NCBI GenBank assembly: GCA_018266575.1
Contig: JAFEAE010000018.1
Span: 62,001-126,000 of the forward strand
Length of the DNA: 64,000 nt
Reading direction: 5' to 3'
Source of the DNA: Bacteroidota bacterium
Lineage (GTDB): Bacteria > Bacteroidota > Bacteroidia > Chitinophagales > Chitinophagaceae
In this document: positions 18,501-26,500 of the stretch, piece by piece
Layout of the letters: each line of letters starts with the position of its first letter
Numbering within the stretch: position 1 is the stretch's first letter
Notes under the pieces: model-generated
Database searches by the model: none
Told to the model about the DNA's origin: nothing
What the model saw: the letters and a program-made list of their open reading frames with translations, nothing else
Program-made: the position numbers and the translations under genes

Positions 18501-19508
18501 ATGGTAAAAGTTGCATTGATAGGAGCAGGGAAAATGGGGATATCGCATTTGTCAATTCTCGGTGCGCATGCACAGGTTGACGTTGTTGGCGTTTGCGATA
18601 CTTCTAAAATGGTCAATGATTTCTTAACGAAGTATGGAAAATTCGACTGCTTCACCGATTATAAAGAAATGATCGCTGAAGTAAAACCCGATGCAGTAGC
18701 GGTAGCGGTGCCTACAAAATTTCACTATAGTATTATTAAAGACCTTCTTGAAAAAAACATTCATGTTTTTGCAGAGAAACCTTTTTGTTTAACTGTGGAC
18801 CAGGGAAACGAATTGGTTAAACTTGCCGCATCAAAGAAATTAGTGAACCAGGTTGGTTATCATAACAAATTTGTCGGCACATTCCGTGAAGTAAAAAAGA
18901 TCGTAGCAAGCGGGGCACTTGGAAATCTGTATCACTTTACCGGAGAAGCTTACGGGCCGGTTGTGGTAAATAAAAAACAAGATACATGGCGCTCCGATCC
19001 GTCAGAGGGCGGAGGATGTTTGCTTGATTATGCGTCGCACGTGATCGATCTTATCAATGATATTCTTTCCCCGGTGTCTGCATCAAAGGGAAGCATACTA
19101 AAATCAATTTATTCGGCGAATGTAGAAGATGCCGTGTATTCATTACTGGAATTATCGTCTGGTGTGAACGGTGTATTATCTGTGAACTGGAGTGACGATA
19201 CCTATCGCAAGATGTCAACTTCTGTAACTGTTATCGGCACAAAAGGAAAAATTATTTCAGATGCGAATGAACTGAAAGTCTATTTTAAAGATGCTATTCC
19301 TGACGGTTATTCAAAGGGATGGAATGTGAAATACATTACAGACCTCACAGAAGAAGTTGATTTTTATTTACGCGGGGAAGAATATTCTGCACAGCTTGAT
19401 TATTTCGTGAAAGCTGTTGCAGGAGCAGTCCCTAATAACATCAACACATTTGAAAGCGCATGGTATACAGACAGGGCGATATCAATTATTAAAAACAGTT
19501 CAAAATAG
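18501..19508 (+). CDS. Gfo/Idh/MocA family sugar oxidoreductase
   Basis: NAD(P)-dependent oxidoreductase, 335 residues. The N-terminal Rossmann fold has VALIGAGKMGISHLSILG, the family EKP motif appears as VFAEKPFCLT near residue 95, and the C-terminal alpha/beta domain has EGGGCLLDYASHVIDLIND with the conserved Asp and His. In an EPS locus such enzymes usually oxidise or reduce C3 of a nucleotide sugar (family knowledge). The specific substrate is not visible. The next gene starts four bases after the stop. Confidence 0.87.
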   Translation: MVKVALIGAGKMGISHLSILGAHAQVDVVGVCDTSKMVNDFLTKYGKFDCFTDYKEMIAEVKPDAVAVAVPTKFHYSIIKDLLEKNIHVFAEKPFCLTVDQGNELVKLAASKKLVNQVGYHNKFVGTFREVKKIVASGALGNLYHFTGEAYGPVVVNKKQDTWRSDPSEGGGCLLDYASHVIDLINDILSPVSASKGSILKSIYSANVEDAVYSLLELSSGVNGVLSVNWSDDTYRKMSTSVTVIGTKGKIISDANELKVYFKDAIPDGYSKGWNVKYITDLTEEVDFYLRGEEYSAQLDYFVKAVAGAVPNNINTFESAWYTDRAISIIKNSSK

Positions 19509-19512
19509 TATA

Positions 19513-20373
19513 ATGGAAAGAATTTTATTCGGCGATAACCAGTTTTTTGCGGTCAACCATATTTCGGACGAAAAATCAAGAGCTCAATCTATACGCTTTA
19601 AAGACGATGCCGCTATCATCAAAACACTTGATGATGCGAGGGAAGCAGGAATTGATACGTTTATGTGTACAACGCACGACAGGATTTTGAACATCTGCAA
19701 TATCATTCGTGCAAATCCTGAAAAATATAAAACCTTTAAAATTTTTCCGTGCATGCCTTATGCACACAAATATGCAAATGCGGTTACGGAATTAGGCATA
19801 GCAGGAACGCTTAAGCAATATGTTCCCGGAAACTTTATCGGTTCGCTTTTCAAAGGCGGCGTTGCATTTCTTTCAAAAGACTATTTGGCAATTATGGAAT
19901 TGCTGATAGATTCTGAAATGAAAATGTTTAAAGGCATTAATACTCCTGTGATTTTTCTGCAGAACGTAATCACAGACCTGCTGCTAGGTCTGCGTGCCAA
20001 TGAAGTTCTTGTGGCATACCATCATTATGTAAAAAAGAAATACAATGCTGAAGCAGGTTTTATAACGATGAACATGCCAAAACTGTTGAGTGTGCTTGAA
20101 GAGAACGGAATTCAAAACCCAATTATATGTTCTTCCATCAATAAAGCAGGTTTCAGGATGTCTGGAGGAAAAGAAATTTATGAGAAGACATTGCAAACAA
20201 AAAAAGTAAGGGCGATCGCAATGCAGGTGTTGGGCGGCGGTGCGATTTCACCGAAAGATGCAATCGAATATGTGTGCAGGCTTCCGAATGTTGAATCTAT
20301 TTTATTCGGTGCGTCATCAAAAGGGAATATAAATGAAACTGCATCGTTGATCAGGCAGTTTGATAAAAATTAA
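19513..20373 (+). CDS. Unrecognised EPS-locus protein, possibly aldo/keto-reductase-like barrel
   Basis: Protein of 286 residues starting at the ATG at 19513. A longer frame from 19417 would overlap the previous gene by 92 bases and lacks support. No signal peptide or transmembrane helix is evident. It starts ERILFGDNQFFAVNHISDEK. It contains repeated beta-strand/helix units, for example DDAREAGIDTFMCTTHDR, and near the end a segment VESILFGASSKGNINETASLI that resembles the C-terminal part of aldo/keto reductases. A TIM-barrel fold is therefore likely, but the usual AKR catalytic tetrad could not be placed. Its position between the Gfo/Idh oxidoreductase and the phosphoglycosyl transferase argues for a role in making or modifying an activated sugar. 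The function is unknown. Confidence 0.6.
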   Translation: MERILFGDNQFFAVNHISDEKSRAQSIRFKDDAAIIKTLDDAREAGIDTFMCTTHDRILNICNIIRANPEKYKTFKIFPCMPYAHKYANAVTELGIAGTLKQYVPGNFIGSLFKGGVAFLSKDYLAIMELLIDSEMKMFKGINTPVIFLQNVITDLLLGLRANEVLVAYHHYVKKKYNAEAGFITMNMPKLLSVLEENGIQNPIICSSINKAGFRMSGGKEIYEKTLQTKKVRAIAMQVLGGGAISPKDAIEYVCRLPNVESILFGASSKGNINETASLIRQFDKN

Positions 20374-20451
20374 GATAGGGCAGGTTTAATTGTTGCACTA
20401 AATAAAATATTCAATGATTAACTTGCGGCAGCGTTTTGAAATTTATTTTTT

Positions 20452-21849
20452 ATGAACCGTTCATTCGTCGGCTTTTTGCAAAGGACCACTATCGGCATGG
20501 ATCTGTTTATGCTGAACCTGGTTATTTTGCTTGCGTATACCTTTAAGCGGGGATATATGTCGCACGACGTATTTAATTCTTACTTATTCCTGGGTTTGTT
20601 TCTTAACCTTTCCTGGATAATTGTAAGCTGGTCATCGAGGGTTTACGCAGAAAAAAATATTATTTCCTTTGAAATTTTTTCCAAAAAAACCATGCGTGCA
20701 TTTATTCTATGGTTATGCGTGGTACTGATCTATTTGTTTTTCTTGCGTCAGGTAATTTTATCAAGGTTTTTTATTATCGCAACACTTATCGGTTTTGCTG
20801 CAAGCCTTTTAATAAACCGGTTCAGTTATCTCATCATCGCAAATTATTTCAGGAGCCGCGAACATCTCGGCAGAAAAATTATTATTCTCGGATATAATGA
20901 TATCGCAAAAAGATTGGCAACTTATCTTGAAGAAGATACGATCAATTCTCAAATCGTAGGTTATTGCGAAGAGCCGGAAAATATTCATGAGCTTTCCAAT
21001 TACCCGATACTGGGAAATATCAGCGATGCCTTGCAAATGTCAAAAAACCTTGATGTAAATGAAGTAGAAATATATTCTACGATTGCGCCGGAACAAAATC
21101 CGGGTATCTACGAATTGATGCAGAAGGCAGACCTGGAGTGTATCCGTTTTCGTTTGGTGCCCGATCTTTCTTACTTCATCAAAACGCCTGTTCATATAGA
21201 TTACCTGAAAGATATGCCCGTGCTATCTATCCGTAGTGAGCCATTGGAAGACATTAATGAACGTGTGAAGAAAAGAACATTTGATGTATTGGTAAGTGCA
21301 TTCGCCATTATATTTATTTTGTCGTGGTTGGTGCCGATAGTAAGTATTTTGATTTTGTTGGAATCGAGGGGCCCTATATTTTTTGTTCAGGAAAGAACAG
21401 GAAAAAATAATAAACCATTTCGCTGTTTGAAATTTCGTAGTATGAAAGTGAATAAAGAAGCGAATGAGAAACAAGCTACGCGAAATGATTCCCGTTTTAC
21501 ACGCATCGGAAAATTCATGCGGCGCACCAGTATAGATGAGTTCCCGCAATTTTTTAATGTATTGAAAGGGGAAATGAGCGTGGTTGGCCCAAGGCCGCAC
21601 ATGGTAAGGCATACAGAAGATTATTCCAAAATAGAAAAGCAATATATGATCAGGCAGTTTTTAAAACCTGGTATAACCGGATGGGCACAGGTGAATGGGT
21701 TCCGCGGCGAAATAAAGGAAAAAGTGCAACTCAGAAAAAGAATTGAACATGATATCTGGTATCTTGAAAACTGGAGTTTGTGGCTTGACCTGAAGATCGT
21801 TTTTCTTACTGTGTACAACACATTCCGCGGCGATAAAAATGCATTTTAA
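20452..21849 (+). CDS. Undecaprenyl-phosphate sugar phosphotransferase (WcaJ-like)
   Basis: Polyprenyl phosphoglycosyl transferase that starts repeat-unit assembly by moving sugar-1-phosphate to undecaprenyl phosphate. It has 465 residues: four or five N-terminal membrane helices (to about residue 125), a Rossmann-like CoA_binding_3 domain (IIILGYNDIAKRL), a further hydrophobic segment near 285-305, and the catalytic bacterial sugar transferase domain. The catalytic domain has KRTFDVLVSAFAII, FVQERTGKNNKPFRCLKFRSM, RRTSIDEFPQFFNVLKGEMS, VGPRPH and PGITGWAQVNGFRGE. Placing the initiating enzyme at the end of the locus is common in this phylum. Confidence 0.93.
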   Translation: MNRSFVGFLQRTTIGMDLFMLNLVILLAYTFKRGYMSHDVFNSYLFLGLFLNLSWIIVSWSSRVYAEKNIISFEIFSKKTMRAFILWLCVVLIYLFFLRQVILSRFFIIATLIGFAASLLINRFSYLIIANYFRSREHLGRKIIILGYNDIAKRLATYLEEDTINSQIVGYCEEPENIHELSNYPILGNISDALQMSKNLDVNEVEIYSTIAPEQNPGIYELMQKADLECIRFRLVPDLSYFIKTPVHIDYLKDMPVLSIRSEPLEDINERVKKRTFDVLVSAFAIIFILSWLVPIVSILILLESRGPIFFVQERTGKNNKPFRCLKFRSMKVNKEANEKQATRNDSRFTRIGKFMRRTSIDEFPQFFNVLKGEMSVVGPRPHMVRHTEDYSKIEKQYMIRQFLKPGITGWAQVNGFRGEIKEKVQLRKRIEHDIWYLENWSLWLDLKIVFLTVYNTFRGDKNAF

Positions 21850-21896
21850 AACTTTTGTATCTTTCCAATATCCTGGCTAAACCGGAAAGATATTTA

Positions 21897-23477
21897 ATGA
21901 AATACTCTTCTACTTTTTTTCTTCCTGCAATCTTTGTAATTGTTTCTTGCTGGCAGCAGGTAAAATCATCGAACGAAGCGGCAGTATCTTCTGTGCAATT
22001 TGTAATTGATACCTTGAAGCCGTTTGGCACATATTTACATTTTGATACCATTCCTTTTAATGATCCCGATCTTATTTCTGCCGGCCGTGGAGTTTATCAA
22101 TGGATGGGGCTGAATAGTGTAGATATAGTTGAAGGGAAGAAAATTTTGCCACAGGATGCATATTATCGGTTCACATGGAATGAGTTTGAAGATGAAAAAG
22201 AAAACGTATATAACTGGAGTACATTTGATGCACAGATCAATAAAGCAATTGATAACAGGCAGAAATTTTCATTCCGTATCATGCCGACTTGTACGGTTTG
22301 TTCAGGTAAGAAAATAAATGATGCATCTATTCAATACCCGCTGTGGTTGCATAACAAAATGCAGAATGAAAATGTAAAAGACTGGGTCACGAAATACAAA
22401 ATGTGGGAACCAAACTGGAATAGTTCAACATACCTTAATGCATGGAAAGCTTTGAATGTAGCATTGAATGACCATATCAATACGACAACATATAAAAATG
22501 TTGCGTATAGAAATGTGATTTATTTTATTGATGCAAGTGGATGGGGAAACTTTGGCGAATGGCAAAATTCTTATGTTACTGATTGCCCTTCTGATTATCC
22601 CCAAGGTGCTGAACCTACAGTTGCAACATTCGATAGTTTGATCGCTTATCAACTTCATTCATATCCGGATTTTCTTTTAGTTGCATTTCCCGGTGTGTGG
22701 GACGGGCACCAGTTAAAAAATACCTGGGTTGACCCTGCTGTTGGGTATTATGCAACATTTGCACGTAACAATGCGGGGCCGCTCGGTTACCGGAGAGATA
22801 ATTTTGGTGCTTTGGACAATTATATTGATAATAACTGGGGAATTAATAATCCCGTTGTGTTTAACAATGTTGCTTTTGATACGGTTATCCGTAACCGTTA
22901 TAAATATGCAATGGTAACAGGCGAACCGATTCAAAACGGAAACCCCGTGAATGGTTGTGATTATGGGGATTTAGTAAGCCAGGTTAGAAAATATCATGTC
23001 AGTTCATTTGCCAATGGAAATTTTGCTGAATCTGATGAAGCATGTATGCGTAATAATGTGCGGGATGCATCCAAAGCCTGTGGTTATCGGTTGCAAATAA
23101 AATCAGGGAGCATTTGTTCAACCGTTTCAGTGGGGCATTCGATACATCTGCTTTTGAATTGGTATAATTCGGGTATTGCCCCTGTATATGAAAACCGGAA
23201 AGTGCAGTTTGAATTAAGAAGTGATTCAACTGTTTTGCAAACTTGGGTATCTTCTTTCAACCCCAGATTATTTTTGCCCGGCATAAAAAGTTTCACTGAT
23301 TATCTTACTTTACAAAATTCTGTGCAGGCAGGCTCTTATCAATTGTATATTATTATTAACGACCCTAACGGATATAGACAACCGCTTTTATTAACGAATA
23401 CCAATATGCAAAGTGATGGCAGTTATTTTATCTCCAAACTTATTATCACTGATGCAAATAAAAAGAGCGGCCATTAA
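21897..23477 (+). CDS. DUF4874/DUF4832 lipoprotein, putative glycan-acting enzyme
   Basis: Secreted lipoprotein of 526 residues. A TTG at 21855 also fits the frame, but the ATG at 21897 gives a lipoprotein signal (MKYSSTFFLPAIFVIVSC) with the Cys at about residue 18. The mature part begins with the DUF4874 region (SAGRGVYQWMGL, DAYYRFTWNEFEDE) and continues into DUF4832 (GNFGEWQN, GYRRDNFGALDNYID, YAMVTGEP, ACGYRLQIKSGS) with a beta-rich end. The head looks like a TIM-barrel glycoside-hydrolase type protein, but no enzyme activity is established for these domains to my knowledge. It is closely similar throughout to the head of the giant protein on the opposite strand. The location suggests action on the EPS. 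Confidence 0.8.
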   Translation: MKYSSTFFLPAIFVIVSCWQQVKSSNEAAVSSVQFVIDTLKPFGTYLHFDTIPFNDPDLISAGRGVYQWMGLNSVDIVEGKKILPQDAYYRFTWNEFEDEKENVYNWSTFDAQINKAIDNRQKFSFRIMPTCTVCSGKKINDASIQYPLWLHNKMQNENVKDWVTKYKMWEPNWNSSTYLNAWKALNVALNDHINTTTYKNVAYRNVIYFIDASGWGNFGEWQNSYVTDCPSDYPQGAEPTVATFDSLIAYQLHSYPDFLLVAFPGVWDGHQLKNTWVDPAVGYYATFARNNAGPLGYRRDNFGALDNYIDNNWGINNPVVFNNVAFDTVIRNRYKYAMVTGEPIQNGNPVNGCDYGDLVSQVRKYHVSSFANGNFAESDEACMRNNVRDASKACGYRLQIKSGSICSTVSVGHSIHLLLNWYNSGIAPVYENRKVQFELRSDSTVLQTWVSSFNPRLFLPGIKSFTDYLTLQNSVQAGSYQLYIIINDPNGYRQPLLLTNTNMQSDGSYFISKLIITDANKKSGH

Positions 23478-23488
23478 GACCGCTCCTT
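23465..23488 (+). terminator. Hairpin at the end of the EPS block
   Basis: GAGCGG (23465-23470) and CCGCTC (23480-23485) form a 6-bp stem that spans the stop codon of the DUF4832 lipoprotein gene and is followed by CTTCATTTTG. The T tract is poor. It may serve both convergent genes. Confidence 0.45.
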
Positions 23489-23507
23489 CATTTTGAATAA
23501 TAATCTT

Positions 23508-26500
23508 TTATTGTTTTAAGAACTTAGCTGTATAAGCTGTTTTGTTGTTGCCGATTACTACCTGCATTACATACAACCCATGTGCAAGGTTTGAGATATT
23601 AAACCCTTTGTCAAAGAAGCTTGATGACTTATTGGTTTGGTATGATAACACTAAAGTTCCCCTGATATCGTAAATATTTACCTGCATGGTTCCGGTGCTG
23701 TCAGAAGTCAATCTCAGGTTGATTGTACTTTGAGCAGGATTCGGATATAACAACATAGATGTTTCAGAGCGCAGGTTGTTTACAACCGTAACTTTTATAC
23801 TTGCTGTTGATGAAGCCCCCTGGCTGTTCATTACCCTTAGCTGGAAGCTGTATTCACCTACAGATAAATTGCTCACTGTTGCTACAGGCGAATTCGGAGA
23901 AGTGATCGTTGCTGTATCGGGGCCGCTTACCTGCGACCATTCATAACTTGCAATACTTCCCGTTGAACCGCTTCCGTTCAATGTTGTTGTCGTTACAGGA
24001 ACAGCTAATGTAGTATCATTACCTGCATTAGCAACAGGTGCAGGAATTACTGGTGAAGTTTCCGCATTAACTTTTACTGTGACCTGGTCAGAGCTGGTTG
24101 CACCTTTATTGTCTGTTACTGTTAATTTATAAACATAATTGCCTGCTGAAAGCCCGCTCACTGTCGGTTTTGCGGTACTTGCGTTTGTGATCGTTCCGCC
24201 GGTGCCGGAAACTTTTGTCCAGCTGTAAGCGATGATCGTTCCGTCAGGATCAGAAGATTTGCTACCATCCAATGTTGTTGAGCTGGTAGGCAACGTAATT
24301 GTCTGATCAGCTCCCGCATTGGCAACAGGTGCTTTATTCGCAGCCGCTGCAGCACTAACGGTGATGGTTACCTGCGCAGAAGCAGATGCCCCTTTATTAT
24401 CTGTTACTGTTAATTTATAGACATAATTGCCAGCTGAAAGCCCGGTTACTGTTGGTTTTGTAGTACTTGCATTTGTGATCGTTCCGCCGGTACCGGAAAC
24501 TTTTGTCCAGCTATATGCACTTATAGTTCCATCCGGGTCAGAAGATTTGCTACCATCCAGTGTTGTTGAATTAGTAGGAAGTGTGATTGTCTGATTTGTT
24601 CCTGCATTTGCTACCGGTGCCTGGTTGGTAGAAGTAGCTGCATTAACAGTGATTGTTACATTATCTGTTGATGTTGCTCCAGCATTATCAGTAACTGTTA
24701 ACTGGAACACATAAGTACCAGCCTGCAAGCCCATTACTGTTGGAGTTGCCGTGTTTGAATTTGTGATAGTTATTGCACCTGTTCCGGAAATTTTATTCCA
24801 ACTATATGAAACAATAGTTCCATCCGGATCATAAGATGCACTTCCATCCAGTGTAATAGAATTGGTTGGCAATGTTATTGACGCATCAACTCCCGCATTG
24901 GCTACAGGTGCCTGGTTCGGTGGAGTATTCACTACAATTTTCACCTGGGCAGTAGCAGTTGCGCCACTGTTATCTGTCACTGTTAATTGGAAGATATATT
25001 GTCCTGCAACTAACCCTGAAACAGTAGGGTTAACTGTATTTGCATTAGCGATTGTTGCTGCTGATGGGCCAGAAACTTGTGTCCACGTATAAGCGGAAAT
25101 TGTACCATCCGGATCGTATGATCTTGAACCATTCAGCGTAACAGAGTTTGTAGGTAATGTAATTGTCCTGCTTGTTCCCGCATTTGCCACAGGAGGTTTA
25201 TTTACTGCTGCATTTACAATAACAGTTACTGTATCTGTGTCAGTCGCCCCTTTATTATCTGTCACTGTTAATTTATAAACATAGGTCCCCTGAACTAAGT
25301 TCGTAACTGTAGTGGCGGCGCTTGCTGCAGTTGTAATCGTTGAAGTTGATGGACCAGAAACCTGCGTCCATGCATAAGCTGCAATAGTTCCATCCGGATC
25401 TACTGAAGCGGATCCGTCTAAGCTTGCTGTATTGGTTGGTAAAGTAATTGATTGATTAGAACCAGCATTGGCAACAGGCGATTGATTTACAACAGCAGCC
25501 CTCACCGTAATTTTCACGGATGCAGTAGCTGTTGCACCGCTGTTATCAGTAACTGTTAACTGGAAGTAATAACTCCCTGCCTGCAACCCGCTAACTGTTG
25601 GTGATACTGTGTTACCGTTAGCAATTGTGGCTGTTGAAGGGCCAAATGTTTGTGTCCATGCATAAGCTGCAATTGTTCCGTCTGGATCATAAGATTTCGA
25701 TCCATCCAATGTTATGGAATTTGTAGGAAGTGTTATTGTTTTGCTTGATCCGGCATTTGCAATAGGAGACTTGTTAGCAGGGGCACTTACAACAACACTC
25801 ACAGTGTCCGTTGCGCTATTTCCATTGTTATCAGTAACTGTTAACTGGAATGTATAAGTACCGGTAACAAGATTACCAACGGTTGTTGTTCCACTGGTTG
25901 GGCTTGCAATATTGCTTGTGTTTGGACCAGATAACTGCGACCATGTGTAACTAACAATTGCTGCTCCATTAGAACCTTGTGATGCGGTTCCGTCTAATAC
26001 TATTGAATCTGCAGGTAAGATGATTGTCTGATCAGCTCCTGCATTAGCTACCGGATCAATATTCGCCGCTGAGTTCACTGTAACATTTACCTGTGCACTG
26101 GAAGTGGCCCCGCTATTATCAGTTACTGTAATACGGAAAATATATTTTCCTGCGACTAAATCCGACATTGTAGGAGTTGCAGTAGTACTACCTGTAATTG
26201 TAGCTGTTGAAGGACCAGATGTCTGTGTCCAGTTGTATGATGCTATTGTTCCATCCGGATCATATGATTTAGATCCATCTAATGAAACAGAATTTGTAGG
26301 CAACGTAATTGTTTTACTTGATCCCGCATTTGCCACCGGTACCTGGTTCGGGGCCGCATTAACGGTTACTGTAACAGTATCGGATGCTGTTGCTCCGTTA
26401 TTGTCTGTAACTGTTAATTGATATGTGTAAGTTCCCTGTACAAGATTACTTAATGTAGCTGTTACAGTGTTTGCATTTGTAATTGTTCCTGTTGTTGGAC

